Origin: Mycobacterium sherrisii
GTDB taxonomy: Bacteria > Actinomycetota > Actinomycetes > Mycobacteriales > Mycobacteriaceae
Reading direction: 5' to 3'
NCBI RefSeq assembly: GCF_002102355.1
Contig: NZ_LQPT01000069.1
Span: forward strand, 39,758 to 103,757
DNA: 64,000 nucleotides
Shown here: piece after piece, positions 35,631 through 45,966 of the stretch
Layout: each line of letters opens with the position of its first letter
Position numbering within the stretch: the stretch's first letter is position 1
Program-made: the position numbers and the translations under genes
Notes under the pieces: generated by a model
The model's database searches: none
Told to the model about the DNA's origin: nothing
What the model saw: the letters and a program-made list of their open reading frames with translations, nothing else

Positions 35631-36491
35631 TTACCCCCGCGCCATCGCCTCCAGCCGGCGGATCCGGTCCTCGATCGGGGGGTGCGTCGAGAACAGTGAA
35701 CCGATCCGCTCCCCCGCGCGGAACGGGTTGGCGATCATCAGGTGGGCCTGGCTGGCCAGTTGCGGCTCCGGTGGCAGCGGCGCGGCCTGCACCCCGCCGG
35801 AGATCTTGCGCAGCGCCGACGCCAACGCCAGCGGGTCGCCGGTCAACACGGCGCCCGACTCGTCGGCCTGGTACTCCCGCGAACGCGACACGGCCAACCG
35901 CACCACCGTCGCGGCAATCGGCCCCAGCAGCGAAACCAGTAGCAGCGCAAAGGGATTCTCGCCGTCGCGGTTGCCGCCGAACATCCCCGCCCACATCGCC
36001 ATATTGGCCAACGCGGTGATCACACCGGCCAGCGCACCGGCCACACAGGAGATCAGGATGTCGCGGTTGTAGACGTGCGACAGCTCGTGCCCCAGCACGG
36101 CGCGTAGCTCACGCTCGTTGAGGATGTCCAAAATGCCGGTGGTGCAGCACACCGCGGCGTTGCGCGGGTTGCGCCCGGTCGCGAATGCGTTGGGCGCGTT
36201 GGTATCGCTGATGTACAGCCGCGGCATCGGCTGGTGCGCCGCGGTGGCCAGTTCCCGCACGATCCGGTAGATCATCGGCGCCTGCAGCTCGGACACCGGC
36301 TGAGCATGCATCGCCCGCAAGGCCAGCTTGTCGCTGTTGTAGTACGTGTAGATGTTCATCCCGATGGCGAACATCAACGCCAAGAACATCGCCGTCCGGC
36401 CGAACAGCGAACCCACGAACACGATCATCGCGGACATGCCGGCCAACAGCAGGAAGGTCTTCAGCCGGTTGGCATGTGGATGCCAGGTCAC
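35631..36491 (-). CDS. htpX: Membrane zinc protease HtpX
   Basis: A 286-residue M48 metalloprotease with four membrane segments (two N-terminal at about 12-50, two in the middle) and the zinc motif HELSH at 135-139; the third ligand Glu lies in [11 protein letters not shown]. It degrades misfolded membrane proteins. GTG start ([12 protein letters not shown]). It corresponds to Rv0563 and is transcribed in the same direction as grcC1, 83 bases downstream of it. Confidence 0.95.
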   Translation of the reverse strand: MTWHPHANRLKTFLLLAGMSAMIVFVGSLFGRTAMFLALMFAIGMNIYTYYNSDKLALRAMHAQPVSELQAPMIYRIVRELATAAHQPMPRLYISDTNAPNAFATGRNPRNAAVCCTTGILDILNERELRAVLGHELSHVYNRDILISCVAGALAGVITALANMAMWAGMFGGNRDGENPFALLLVSLLGPIAATVVRLAVSRSREYQADESGAVLTGDPLALASALRKISGGVQAAPLPPEPQLASQAHLMIANPFRAGERIGSLFSTHPPIEDRIRRLEAMARG

Positions 36492-36574
36492 GGGTTCCCT
36501 CCTCGAAAAGCTCTGCTCGTTGCTTAACCGTTGTCACGTCAACGACCGGACCGGTCCTTTGGGTTCCGCGCCCG

Positions 36575-37591
36575 CTAGCCGTGCCGGCTGATGGTGAAGT
36601 CGACCAGCGTCTGCAGCGCCCGCCGGCCCGGCACATCGGGCAAAAGCCCCAGCTCGTGCTGGGCCTTGGCGGCATACTGCGCCAGAAAATCCTTGGCCTG
36701 CACCATGCCCCGCGACGCACGCAACAGCGTCAGGGCCTCGATCACGGCGTCGTCGTCCTGCACCGGCCCGGACAGCAGCTCACGCAGCCGGTCGCCGTCG
36801 GGCCCGGGCTGCTGCAGTGCGTAGACCATCGGCAGGGTGTGCACGCCCTCGCGGATGTCGGTGCCCGGCACCTTGCCCGACTCATCCGAATCGCTGTCGA
36901 TGTCGATGATGTCGTCGGAGATCTGAAAGGCGGTGCCCACGATGCCGCCGAGCCGGGCCAGGCGCGCCACCTGTTCGTCGTCGGCGCCGGAGAACATCGC
37001 CCCGAACTCACCGGCGGCGGAGATCAGGCAGGCCGTCTTCTCGTACACCACCTTCAGGTAATGCTCGATCGGATCCGCGCCCGGGGCGTGTTTGTCCATT
37101 CCGCGGGTTTCCCGCATCTGGCCCGTCACCAGCTGGGCGAACGTCTCGGCGATCAGCCGCACCGCCGCCGGCCCCAGCCGTGACACCAGCCGCGATGCCG
37201 TGGCGAAGAGGTAGTCGCCGGCCAGGATGGCGACGTTGTTGCTCCAGCGCACGTTGGCGGTCTGGGCGCCGCGGCGGACCTCCGCCTCGTCCATGACGTC
37301 GTCGTGGTACAGCGTCGCCAGGTGCACCAGCTCGATGACCGCGCCGGCGATCGTCACCTCCGCCGCGTCCGGGTTCGGCCCGAGCTGCGCGGACAGCACG
37401 GTGAACAACGGCCGAAACCGCTTGCCACCCGCCTTGAACAGGTGCATCAGCGACTCGGTCATGATCTCGTCGGCGCCGCGCAACTCGGTGTCCATGAGCT
37501 GCTCGATCTTTGCCACACCGTCGCGCACGGTCGCGGCAAACGAGGCATCGCCGAAGTCGATGCCCGCCACCACCGTCGCCGGAGTACTCAC
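36575..37591 (-). CDS. grcC1: Polyprenyl diphosphate synthase
   Basis: A 338-residue trans-isoprenyl diphosphate synthase with both aspartate motifs (YHDDVMDEA and ISDDIIDIDSD) plus GGKRFRP and QMRETRG. It makes a long polyprenyl chain, plausibly the side chain for menaquinone given the men genes around it. I start at GTG 37591 (VSTPATVVAGIDFG): the upstream open frame runs across the divergent menJ gene. A TATGTT box sits six bases before this GTG, implying a leaderless mRNA. Confidence 0.93.
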   Translation of the reverse strand: MSTPATVVAGIDFGDASFAATVRDGVAKIEQLMDTELRGADEIMTESLMHLFKAGGKRFRPLFTVLSAQLGPNPDAAEVTIAGAVIELVHLATLYHDDVMDEAEVRRGAQTANVRWSNNVAILAGDYLFATASRLVSRLGPAAVRLIAETFAQLVTGQMRETRGMDKHAPGADPIEHYLKVVYEKTACLISAAGEFGAMFSGADDEQVARLARLGGIVGTAFQISDDIIDIDSDSDESGKVPGTDIREGVHTLPMVYALQQPGPDGDRLRELLSGPVQDDDAVIEALTLLRASRGMVQAKDFLAQYAAKAQHELGLLPDVPGRRALQTLVDFTISRHG

Positions 37592-37597
37592 GCGACC

Positions 37598-37605
37598 AAC
37601 ATACT
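37598..37605. promoter_or_regulatory. Overlapping divergent -10 boxes between grcC1 and menJ
   Basis: Only 21 bases separate the two GTG starts (37591 minus, 37613 plus). On the minus strand TATGTT (37598-37603) lies six bases before the grcC1 GTG. On the plus strand CATACT (37600-37605) lies seven bases before the menJ GTG. Neither has room for a Shine-Dalgarno sequence, so both transcripts are probably leaderless and the two promoters would compete for the same DNA. Confidence 0.6.
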
Positions 37606-37612
37606 GGTGGGC

Positions 37613-38863
37613 GTGGACACGCCGCCCGACACCAAGGCCTCCGGCGCCGACCTGGTGGTGGTGGGCGCCGGACCCGCGGGTTCGGCGGCGGCGGCCTGGG
37701 CTGCCCGGGCGGGCCGCGACGTTTTGGTCGTCGACTCCGCCAGCTTCCCGCGGGACAAGCCGTGTGGCGATGGCCTGACGCCCCGTGCGGTCGCCGAATT
37801 GGAGCGCCTGGGACTCGGTGCCTGGCTGGACACCCGCATTCGGCATCGGGGCTTGCGGATGAGCGGATTCGGCGGGGAGCTCGAGGTCGACTGGCCCGGA
37901 CCGTCGTTTCCGTCGACCGGCAGCGCGGTGGCCCGCGTCGAGTTGGACGACCGCATCCGCAAGGTCGCCGAAGAGTCCGGCGCGCGAATGTTGCTGGGCA
38001 CCAAAGCCGTTGGCGTGCACCATGACTCGTCAAGGCGGGTGACCTCGGTGGTGTTGGCCGACGGCACCGAGCTGCGCTGCCGCCAGCTGATCGTGGCCGA
38101 CGGGGCGCGCTCGCCGCTGGGCCGCAAGCTGGGCCGCCGGTGGCATCAGGACACGGTCTACGGCGTCGCGGCGCGCGGGTACCTGACCACCACGCGCAGC
38201 GAAGACCCCTGGCTCACGTCGCATCTGGAACTGCGCGCACCCGACGGCTCGAAGGACAAAGTGGTGCCCGGCTATGGCTGGATCTTCCCACTCGGCAACG
38301 GCGAGGTGAACATCGGCGTCGGAGCGCTTTCGACGTCGAGGCGCCCGGCCGACCTGGCGCTGCGGCCGCTGATCTCCTATTACACCGACCTGCGTCGCGA
38401 GGAGTGGGGCTTCACGGGTGCACCGCGGGCGATCTCGTCGGCGCTGCTGCCGATGGGTGGCGCCGTTTCCGGCGTGGCCGGGCCGAACTGGATGCTGATC
38501 GGGGATGCCGCGGCCTGTGTGAACCCGCTGAACGGGGAGGGCATCGACTACGGGCTGGAGACGGGGCGACTGGCCGCCGAGGTGCTGGACTCCCGGGACG
38601 TGTCCGGGTTGTGGCCCGCGCTCCTGCAGGACCACTACGGCCGCGGGTTCTCCGTCGCACGCCGACTGGCGCTGCTGCTGACGTTCCAGCGCTTCCTGCC
38701 CACGACCGGACCCGTAGCCATGCGGTCCACCCGGCTGATGACCCTCGCCGTGCGGGTGATGGCCAATCTGGTCACCGACGAGGACACCGACTGGTTGGCC
38801 CGGACCTGGCGTGGCGCCGGACGGCTGTCCCTGCTCATCGATCGCCGAACCCCGTTCAGCTGA
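37613..38863 (+). CDS. menJ: Menaquinone reductase (geranylgeranyl reductase family)
   Basis: A 416-residue flavoprotein: FAD Rossmann motif LVVVGAGPAGSAAAAWAARA, then FPRDKPCGDGLTPRAV, and the second FAD motif WMLIGDAAACVNPLNGEGI. MenJ saturates one isoprene unit of the menaquinone side chain in mycobacteria. I start at GTG 37613 (VDTPPDTKASG); a GTG two codons earlier is equally possible. The frame is open further upstream, but over grcC1. Divergent from grcC1 with overlapping promoters. Corresponds to Rv0561c. Confidence 0.93.
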   Translation: MDTPPDTKASGADLVVVGAGPAGSAAAAWAARAGRDVLVVDSASFPRDKPCGDGLTPRAVAELERLGLGAWLDTRIRHRGLRMSGFGGELEVDWPGPSFPSTGSAVARVELDDRIRKVAEESGARMLLGTKAVGVHHDSSRRVTSVVLADGTELRCRQLIVADGARSPLGRKLGRRWHQDTVYGVAARGYLTTTRSEDPWLTSHLELRAPDGSKDKVVPGYGWIFPLGNGEVNIGVGALSTSRRPADLALRPLISYYTDLRREEWGFTGAPRAISSALLPMGGAVSGVAGPNWMLIGDAAACVNPLNGEGIDYGLETGRLAAEVLDSRDVSGLWPALLQDHYGRGFSVARRLALLLTFQRFLPTTGPVAMRSTRLMTLAVRVMANLVTDEDTDWLARTWRGAGRLSLLIDRRTPFS

Positions 38864-38895
38864 ACCGATTTTTTACCCAAGCGCTGTCCGCCCCC

Positions 38896-39619
<724 letters not shown>

Positions 39620-39650
39620 TCATCCGCGAGACCGCGTCGTTGCCGCGGTG

Positions 39651-39656
39651 TATAGT
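39651..39656 (+). promoter_or_regulatory. -10 element (TATAGT) for the DUF732 gene
   Basis: TATAGT is a near-ideal mycobacterial -10 and ends seven bases before the ATG at 39664, fitting a leaderless transcript separate from the methyltransferase mRNA. Confidence 0.55.
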
Positions 39657-39663
39657 CCGGCTA

Positions 39664-40071
39664 ATGAGGGGAACCACGCTGCTTGCAGGCGTCGCCACCG
39701 CGGCGGCCGCGATTTCGCTGGCGTTGCCGGCACTGGCCGACCCGACGACGCCCCCGCTGCCGCCGCCGGCCCCGACGCCGCTGCGGACGCCGTCACCCCC
39801 GAGTGACTACGACGCCCCGTTCAAGCAAACCGTCAACGGGTTCGGCATCTACCAGCCGCAGGACCAGCTCGCCTGGCTAGGCAAGATCGCCTGCGACCGG
39901 TTGGGGCGCGGCGTGGACCACGACGCGTACCAGTCGGCCACCTTCATCCAGCGCAACCTGCCGCGTGGCACCAGCCAGGGGCAGGCGTTCCAGTTCCTGG
40001 GCGCGGCCGTCGATCACTACTGCCCGGACCAGATCGGCGTCGTCCAGGCGGCCGGTACCCACCCGAACTAA
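39664..40071 (+). CDS. Secreted DUF732-type protein (Rv0559c-like)
   Basis: A 135-residue secreted protein. The signal peptide (MRGTTLLAGVATAAAAISLA) ends near ALPALA-D, followed by a Pro/Thr linker. The small DUF732-type domain has two Cys (IACDRLGRGVD and VDHYCPD) likely forming a disulfide. Function unknown; the M. tuberculosis counterpart is an exported protein next to the salicylate-induced Rv0560c. I start at ATG 39664 because it gives the signal peptide and has a -10 box just before it. Convergent with menG, gap four bases. Confidence 0.87.
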   Translation: MRGTTLLAGVATAAAAISLALPALADPTTPPLPPPAPTPLRTPSPPSDYDAPFKQTVNGFGIYQPQDQLAWLGKIACDRLGRGVDHDAYQSATFIQRNLPRGTSQGQAFQFLGAAVDHYCPDQIGVVQAAGTHPN

Positions 40072-40075
40072 GGGA

Positions 40076-40768
40076 TCACCGCAACGGCTTGTGGCCCGCA
40101 TGTAGGGCCACAATGCCGCCGGTCAGGTTGCGCCAGCGCACGCCCGACCATCCTGCTTCCGCTATCTGCGCGGCCAGCTCGGTCTGGTCGGGCCAGGCCC
40201 TGATCGACTCGGCGAGATAGACGTAGGCGTCGGGATTGCTCGACACCGCCCGCGCCACCCGCGGGAGGGCCCGCATCAGGTATTCCTTGTACGCCGTGGC
40301 GAACAAGGCGTTGGTAGGCGTGGAGAATTCGCACACCACCAGCCGCCCGCCCGGCCGGGTGACCCGGGCCATCTCCCGCAGACCCGCCTGCGGATCGGCG
40401 ACGTTGCGTAAGCCGAAACTGATTGTGACGGCATCGAATACGCCGTCGTCGAACGGCAACTTGGTGGCGTCCCCGGCAACTTTGGGGACCTTGCGCGCGC
40501 CACCGGCCGCCAGCATCCCGACCGAGAAATCCGCCGCCACACACCACGCACCGGATTTCGCCAGTTCGACGGTGGACACCGCGGTACCCGCGGCCAAGTC
40601 GAGCGCCTTGTGGCCGGGCCCGATCCGCAGCGCCGAGCGGGTGGCTCGCCGCCAATACCGGTCCTGGCCGACCGACAGCACGGTGTTGGTCAGGTCGTAG
40701 CGGCGCGCGACGCCGTCGAACATCGACGCGACCTCCCGGGGATTCTTGTCCAAGGCCGCTCGACTCAC
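40076..40768 (-). CDS. menG: Demethylmenaquinone methyltransferase (UbiE/MenG family)
   Basis: A 230-residue methyltransferase starting at GTG ([20 protein letters not shown]). It has the UbiE/COQ5 signatures [18 protein letters not shown] and [20 protein letters not shown], and the SAM loop [15 protein letters not shown]. It performs the last methylation in menaquinone synthesis. Corresponds to Rv0558. The open frame upstream overlaps the divergent SDR gene and is not used. Confidence 0.94.
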   Translation of the reverse strand: MSRAALDKNPREVASMFDGVARRYDLTNTVLSVGQDRYWRRATRSALRIGPGHKALDLAAGTAVSTVELAKSGAWCVAADFSVGMLAAGGARKVPKVAGDATKLPFDDGVFDAVTISFGLRNVADPQAGLREMARVTRPGGRLVVCEFSTPTNALFATAYKEYLMRALPRVARAVSSNPDAYVYLAESIRAWPDQTELAAQIAEAGWSGVRWRNLTGGIVALHAGHKPLR

Positions 40769-40838
40769 GACGACGACGCTACCCGGCGCAATTTGGCGGG
40801 TTTGGGAATGGTCGCGCGTCAGCGGTGTTAGACACGGC

Positions 40839-41663
40839 GTGAGCGAAAAAGTTTGGTTTATCACCGGTACATCACGTGGATTCGGGCGGGAATGGACCGC
40901 CGCGGCATTGGAGCGGGGCGACAAGGTAGCCGCCACCGCGCGCGACACGGCCACACTGGACGACCTGGCGACGAAGTACGGCGACCCGCTGCTGCCGATC
41001 CGGCTGGACGTCACCGACCGCGATGCCGACTTCGCGGCGGTCAAGCAGGCTTACGACCACTTCGGCCGACTCGACGTCGTGGTGAACAATGCCGGCTACG
41101 GGCACTTCGGGTTCGTCGAAGAGCTGTCCGAGCAAGAGGCACGCGACCAGATCGAGACCAACGTGTTCGGTGCGCTGTGGGTCACCCAGGCCGCCCTGCC
41201 CTACCTGCGCCAACAGGGCAGCGGCCACATCATCCAGGTGTCGTCGATCGGCGGCATCACCGCGTTTCCGCAGCTCGGTATCTATCACGCCTCCAAGTGG
41301 GCGCTCGAAGGGTTCTCACAGACACTGGCCCGGGAAGTGGCGGAGTTCGGTGTGCACGTCACGCTGGTCGAACCGGCCGGCTACGACACCGACTGGTCCG
41401 GCGCATCGGCCAAGCATTCCGAGCCCTTGTCCGCCTACGACGAGCTACGCGCCACGGTCGAGGCCGAACGCCGGCAGCGCTGGTTGGCGATGGGTAACGC
41501 GCGGGCTTCGGCCGCCGCGATACTCAAGGTCGTCGACGCCGAGCAGCCGCCGCTGCGGGTGTTCTTCGGCAAGTCGCCCCTGCAGACCGCGAAGGCCGAC
41601 TACGAGAACCGGTTACGCACCTGGGAGCAGTGGCAACCCGTCTCGGAGCTGGCGCAGGGCTAG
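40839..41663 (+). CDS. Short-chain dehydrogenase/reductase
   Basis: A 274-residue classical SDR with cofactor motif [18 protein letters not shown], active-site Ser in IIQVSSIGG and YHASK. The substrate cannot be inferred. I start at GTG 40839 ([10 protein letters not shown]), right at the first beta strand. It is divergent from menG and convergent with mgtA. I do not recall a counterpart between Rv0558 and Rv0557, so it may be an insertion relative to M. tuberculosis. Confidence 0.88.
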   Translation: MSEKVWFITGTSRGFGREWTAAALERGDKVAATARDTATLDDLATKYGDPLLPIRLDVTDRDADFAAVKQAYDHFGRLDVVVNNAGYGHFGFVEELSEQEARDQIETNVFGALWVTQAALPYLRQQGSGHIIQVSSIGGITAFPQLGIYHASKWALEGFSQTLAREVAEFGVHVTLVEPAGYDTDWSGASAKHSEPLSAYDELRATVEAERRQRWLAMGNARASAAAILKVVDAEQPPLRVFFGKSPLQTAKADYENRLRTWEQWQPVSELAQG

Positions 41664-41673
41664 CGCCCCAACC

Positions 41674-42828
41674 TCACTCGCCTTGCGCGTAGCGCCGTTG
41701 GGCGCTACGCGCTCTGGCGGTGGGGGACTGCACGGCCGCGTAATGACCGAGCAGCTCGTCACAGATGGCCGGCCAGGTGCGCGCGAGGACGCTGCGCCGC
41801 GCGGCCTGTGAGTAGCGCGGCCGTTCCTGCAGCAGGTGCGCCACCGCTTCAGGCAGCCGCCGCTCGAACTCGTTGACCGCCAACAACAATCCGGTGCGCC
41901 ACGGGGTGACGAGGTCGCGCGGACCGCCGGCGTCGGGCGCGATCACCGGCAATCCCGAGGCCAGCGCCTCCTGGACCACCTGGCAGAACGTCTCGTGCTC
42001 GCCGGTATGCACGAAGACGTCCATGCTGGCGTACGCGGCGGCGAGCTCCGGCCCATACTTTGCTCCGGTGAAAACCGCTGAGGGCATGGCGGATTGGAGT
42101 TTGCGTTGATCGACTCCGTCGCCGACGATTACCACTTGAACATCGCCGGCGGCCGCCAGTCCCGCCAGCCGTTCCACGTGTTTCTCCGGCGCCAGCCGGC
42201 CGACGAAACCGACGATTGGTTTGCCCTGCGGCGACCACTGCCGCCGCAGTACCTCGTCCCGCGCCGAGGGCGCGTACCCCATGATGTCAACCCCGCGAGC
42301 CCAGTGGTAAACCCGCGGAATTCGGTGCGCGACAAGAGATTCCATAGTGGAGGTGGACGGCGCCAGGGTGCGATCGGCTAGCCGGTGCAAATGCCGGAAC
42401 CACGCCCACGCCGTGCGGGTGGTGATGCCGATGCCGTAGCTCTCGGCGAAACCCGGTACGTCGGTTTGGTAGACGGCCACCGTCGGCACGCCGAGCAGTC
42501 GGGCGGCGCGCACGCCGCCGTAGCCGAGCAGCGCCGGTGAAGCCAGATGCATCACATCGGGCTGGAATCCGCGCAGCACCTTGAGCAGTCGTGGACGCGG
42601 CACACCCAGCGGCAGCGTCGTCACCTTGGGAAACATTCGAGACGGCACCCGGTGCACCCGGATGCCGTCGTGAATCCGCTCGGCGGGAGGTTCACCGGGC
42701 GGGGTGTCGGGGGCGATCACCAAAGCTTCGTGGCCGGTTCGGCGCAAATGCTCCAGCACTCGGACGACAGAATTACTGACACCGTTGACCTGCGGCAGAA
42801 ATGATTCTGCGACTATCGCAACGCGCAC
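41674..42828 (-). CDS. mgtA: GT4 glycosyltransferase, alpha-mannosyltransferase MgtA-like
   Basis: A 384-residue GT-B fold enzyme: donor-side motifs [16 protein letters not shown] and the E-x7-E region [20 protein letters not shown], with the acceptor N-domain start [19 protein letters not shown]. The Rv0557 counterpart (first called PimB, now MgtA) adds mannose to a glucuronosyl diacylglycerol for a lipomannan-like glycolipid. GTG start. It is on the same strand as the men genes downstream of the DUF3592 gene. Confidence 0.9.
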   Translation of the reverse strand: MRVAIVAESFLPQVNGVSNSVVRVLEHLRRTGHEALVIAPDTPPGEPPAERIHDGIRVHRVPSRMFPKVTTLPLGVPRPRLLKVLRGFQPDVMHLASPALLGYGGVRAARLLGVPTVAVYQTDVPGFAESYGIGITTRTAWAWFRHLHRLADRTLAPSTSTMESLVAHRIPRVYHWARGVDIMGYAPSARDEVLRRQWSPQGKPIVGFVGRLAPEKHVERLAGLAAAGDVQVVIVGDGVDQRKLQSAMPSAVFTGAKYGPELAAAYASMDVFVHTGEHETFCQVVQEALASGLPVIAPDAGGPRDLVTPWRTGLLLAVNEFERRLPEAVAHLLQERPRYSQAARRSVLARTWPAICDELLGHYAAVQSPTARARSAQRRYAQGE

Positions 42829-42904
42829 AAGGTCATCGTGTCAGCGCCGATTGTCTCCGAGGTTGCCGGACGGCATACGGGGCGCGAAATTTGCTGGTCA
42901 CGCT

Positions 42905-43429
42905 TCATCCGGCTTTGCTGGCGACGGCCCGTGCCACACCGCGCCGGTTCAGCCGCCTGTCCACCAGCGCCAGCAACACCAGCACGACCACCGCGACCAG
43001 CCAACTGACCACCGCGATCGACCCGGCCGGGATGATCGCCAATGCCGCATTGCGGTGCTGTACCCGAACCAAATTGGGGTCATTCTTGTTGTACTCGACG
43101 TATATCCGCATGCCCGTGGCCAATTCGGACGGATACAGCACCCCGAGCTCGGGCCGGTAAGTCACCCGCTCGGGTGTGACGAATTCGATCGTGGAGCGGC
43201 GCGGACCGGCGCTGAGTACCTCCGCCTGCGCCACGCCCATATTGTGCTGAATCGCAAGGTCATTGCGCCACGCGCCGGCGACCAGTAACACCGACTGCAA
43301 CGTGACCAGACCGGTGATTATCAACACCGCGATCCTGGTGAACCGCAGCGCCATTCGCACGGGATTGGCCGATGTTGCATCGCTGCGACCGTGAATCAAG
43401 ATGCGCAGCAACGCCTTTGGGGACTTCAC
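42905..43429 (-). CDS. DUF3592-type membrane protein (Rv0556-like)
   Basis: A 174-residue protein with two membrane helices (about 29-52, [18 protein letters not shown]; about 130-155, [19 protein letters not shown]). Between them lies an extracytoplasmic beta domain with the DUF3592 pattern [25 protein letters not shown]. Function unknown. The GTG start overlaps the menD stop by four bases (GTGA), so it is translationally coupled to menD. Matches Rv0556. Confidence 0.85.
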   Translation of the reverse strand: MKSPKALLRILIHGRSDATSANPVRMALRFTRIAVLIITGLVTLQSVLLVAGAWRNDLAIQHNMGVAQAEVLSAGPRRSTIEFVTPERVTYRPELGVLYPSELATGMRIYVEYNKNDPNLVRVQHRNAALAIIPAGSIAVVSWLVAVVVLVLLALVDRRLNRRGVARAVASKAG

Positions 43430-45087
43430 AAAGCAGCCTTGATGGCGGCATGCAGGCCGCGCAGCGACGACCGGTCCGCCTTGACCTCCAGCACCCGCAT
43501 CCCGGCGCCCGGTTCGTCCAGAGCCGCGTGCAGTTCGCCCACCTCGATCTGGCGACTTTCGACGTGATAGGCGCGGCACAGCGCTCCGACGTCGACGTCG
43601 TGCGGGGTGCCGAAGATCCGCGATGACACGTCAGAGAACCGTGGGTCGCCCTGTTCGAGCAGTTCGAAGATGCCGCCGCCGTTGTCGTTGGACACCACGA
43701 TGGTCAAATGCCGCGGTGTCGGTTCGGTCGGGCCGATCAGCAGTCCGGAGCTGTCATGGACAAACGTCAGGTCGCCGATCAGCGCGACGGTACGGGCCGG
43801 ATTCTCGGCGCTGCCGCTGAGTTCATGTGCCCCCTCATATGCCAACGCGGCGCCGATGGCGGTGGACACGGTGCCGTCGATGCCGGCGACGCCGCGGTTG
43901 GACCGCACCCGGATGCCGTGCGGGGACAGGCCGACCAGGGCGGCGTCGCGCACCGGATTCGACGCGCCGAGCACCAGCTGGTCGCCCGGGCGCAGCGCGT
44001 CGGCCACGGCCGCGGCGACGTGCAGCCCGGTGGTCAACGGGTGCGCCGCCAGCTGGCAGCGCACCGCCGCGAGTGCGTGCTGATGCATCTCCGAGCAGCG
44101 CAACAGCCACGCCGGGCTGGGCGTCCCGGAGGTCACCGCCCGCGTCCCGGTGGCCTGGGAGTTCCCCGAGACGTCCGGCCAGCGTGGCCCCGTGGTCAGC
44201 GCATACACCGGCACCTGCGGGTCGGCCAGCAGCGCCGACACCGGGCGATGCAGCGTCGGGCGGCCCTGCATGATCACCTGTTTAGGGCGCAGCAGCGTCA
44301 GGGCCAGCGGGTGCAGCGGATTGGCGGCGGGTGGTGCCGTGGGCTCGGCGACCGTCGGTAACTGCGCGAGGTTGGGATGCACACCCGCGCCGTGCCCCGC
44401 GATGACCACGGTGTCGGGCGTCAGATCGATGTCCAGCGGCTGGTCGAACACGACCGGGGGCGTGTAGGTCCACGGCCGATCACCTGGACGCCCCGGCGGC
44501 GTGACGGCACCGCGCGGTTCGGGATCCGGCACCAGCGGCTCGCGCAGCGGAATGTCGAACTGCACCGGCCCCGCGTTGGCCGTGCGCGAACCGGTAGCCG
44601 CCGCCAACACCCGGCAGGTGGCCGAGCGCCACGTCGCGTTCAGCGACTCCAGCCGCTCGGGCGCATCTTCGGCCAGGCCGAGGCTGATCGTGGCGCGCAC
44701 CTGGGTGCCGAAATAGCCCAGCTGCTCCATGGTCTGGTTGGCCCCGGTGCCGAGCAGCTCGTAGGGCCGGTTGGCCGACAGCACGATCAGCGGCACCCGC
44801 GCGTAGTTGGCTTCCACCACGGCCGGGCCGAGGTTGGCGACGGCGGTGCCCGAGGTCATCGCGACGCATACCGGCGCACCGGCGGCGATGGACAGGCCGA
44901 CGGCCAGGAAGCCGGCGGTGCGCTCGTCGATGCGGACGTGCAACCGGATCCGGCCGGCCCGGTCGGCGTCCTGCAGCGCGAACGCCAGCGGGGCGTTGCG
45001 GGAGCCGGGGCACAGCACCACGTCGCGGACACCGCCGCGAATCAGCTCGTCAACGACGACGCGCGCCTGTGTCGTCGAGGGGTTCAC
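43426..45087 (-). CDS. menD: SEPHCHC synthase (menaquinone biosynthesis)
   Basis: A 553-residue ThDP enzyme. The N-terminal half has the conserved Glu region and [21 protein letters not shown]; the C-terminal ThDP-metal motif is [16 protein letters not shown]...SNDNGGGIF. It joins isochorismate and 2-oxoglutarate in the first committed menaquinone step. GTG start. Its end overlaps the DUF3592 gene; an 81-base gap containing a perfect hairpin separates it from bpoC upstream. Confidence 0.96.
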   Translation of the reverse strand: MNPSTTQARVVVDELIRGGVRDVVLCPGSRNAPLAFALQDADRAGRIRLHVRIDERTAGFLAVGLSIAAGAPVCVAMTSGTAVANLGPAVVEANYARVPLIVLSANRPYELLGTGANQTMEQLGYFGTQVRATISLGLAEDAPERLESLNATWRSATCRVLAAATGSRTANAGPVQFDIPLREPLVPDPEPRGAVTPPGRPGDRPWTYTPPVVFDQPLDIDLTPDTVVIAGHGAGVHPNLAQLPTVAEPTAPPAANPLHPLALTLLRPKQVIMQGRPTLHRPVSALLADPQVPVYALTTGPRWPDVSGNSQATGTRAVTSGTPSPAWLLRCSEMHQHALAAVRCQLAAHPLTTGLHVAAAVADALRPGDQLVLGASNPVRDAALVGLSPHGIRVRSNRGVAGIDGTVSTAIGAALAYEGAHELSGSAENPARTVALIGDLTFVHDSSGLLIGPTEPTPRHLTIVVSNDNGGGIFELLEQGDPRFSDVSSRIFGTPHDVDVGALCRAYHVESRQIEVGELHAALDEPGAGMRVLEVKADRSSLRGLHAAIKAAL

Positions 45088-45118
45088 TCCTACAGGGTGT
45101 CACAGCCCGCTGACGATG

Positions 45119-45137
45119 CCCGCCGTGCAACGGCGGG
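45119..45137. terminator. Perfect hairpin between bpoC and menD
   Basis: CCCGCCGT (45119-45126), loop GCA, ACGGCGGG (45130-45137). There is no U-tract. Transcription from bpoC to menD crosses it, so it could be a partial terminator or processing site that separates the two parts of the minus-strand men operon. Confidence 0.5.
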
Positions 45138-45168
45138 AGGAGGAAGCGGGCCATCGGGCACCAGCCCG

Positions 45169-45966
45169 CTAGGGCGACTGGGCCTTGACGTCGGCGAAGA
45201 ATTTCAGCGCTACGCCGTTGACCGCCTCGGGGCGCTCCAGGAAGCCCAGATGCCCGGTGTCGGGAATCTGCACGTAGCGACCGTTGGGCATGGCGTCGGC
45301 GACCTCGCGTCCCAGGTGCGGCGGGGTGATCACGTCGTCGGCGAAACCCATCACCAGAACCGGCGTGGTGATGGCGCGGTAGGCCGCGAGCCGGTTCGTC
45401 TGCGGCGAGACGCTTAACTGGGTCCGCAGCCCGGGGGTTCGCTTGACCGGCCAGGTCCGAAACATCGTGATCCAGTCCGCGACCAGCACATCATCGTTGA
45501 TCGTCTTGCGTGAAAAGCTTTCCAGCACCCGCACTTTCGCCTCATACGCCGGCGGCAGCTCGATGTTCGACGCGTACAGCTGGACCTCGCCGTCATGAAA
45601 GCCCTGACGGGCGCGGTCCAACCGGCCGCGGGTGGCCATCAGCACCGCGGCCTTTACCAGCTCCGGCCGCGCCACCATCAGCTCCTGGGCGATGAAGGCG
45701 CCCATCGACACCCCGACGATGCGGGCGGGCGCGGCGTCCAGCGACTCGATCAGCGCGGCGGTGTCGGCGACCATGGTCTGCGTGGTAAACCCCTCGGCAT
45801 TCTCGGTGGCACCGATCCCCCGATTGTCGAAGGTGATCACGCGATATCCCGCCGAGACAAACGCGGGAACTTGGTGCGGCAGCCAGGTGCGCCCGGGACC
45901 GCCGCTGCCGGCGATGAAGACCACGGGCTCACCGCTGCCGCGGTCGTCGTAGGCCAGGTTAATCAC
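45169..45966 (-). CDS. bpoC: Alpha/beta hydrolase (BpoC-like, Rv0554)
   Basis: A 265-residue alpha/beta hydrolase with oxyanion region VVFIAGSGGPG, nucleophile elbow GVSMGAF (Ser), and a late Asp (GFADDVITPP) and His (DTGHLGFLE). It is annotated historically as a peroxidase. In the middle of a men cluster it could instead act as the MenH-type SHCHC synthase, as in other bacteria (inference). GTG start with a four-base GTGA overlap with the menC stop, so it is coupled to menC. Confidence 0.88.
   Translation of the reverse strand: MINLAYDDRGSGEPVVFIAGSGGPGRTWLPHQVPAFVSAGYRVITFDNRGIGATENAEGFTTQTMVADTAALIESLDAAPARIVGVSMGAFIAQELMVARPELVKAAVLMATRGRLDRARQGFHDGEVQLYASNIELPPAYEAKVRVLESFSRKTINDDVLVADWITMFRTWPVKRTPGLRTQLSVSPQTNRLAAYRAITTPVLVMGFADDVITPPHLGREVADAMPNGRYVQIPDTGHLGFLERPEAVNGVALKFFADVKAQSP

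Noticed and set aside
37304-37612. Longer N-terminus for menJ
   Set aside because: It would run antisense through grcC1; the FAD motif fits a start at 37613.
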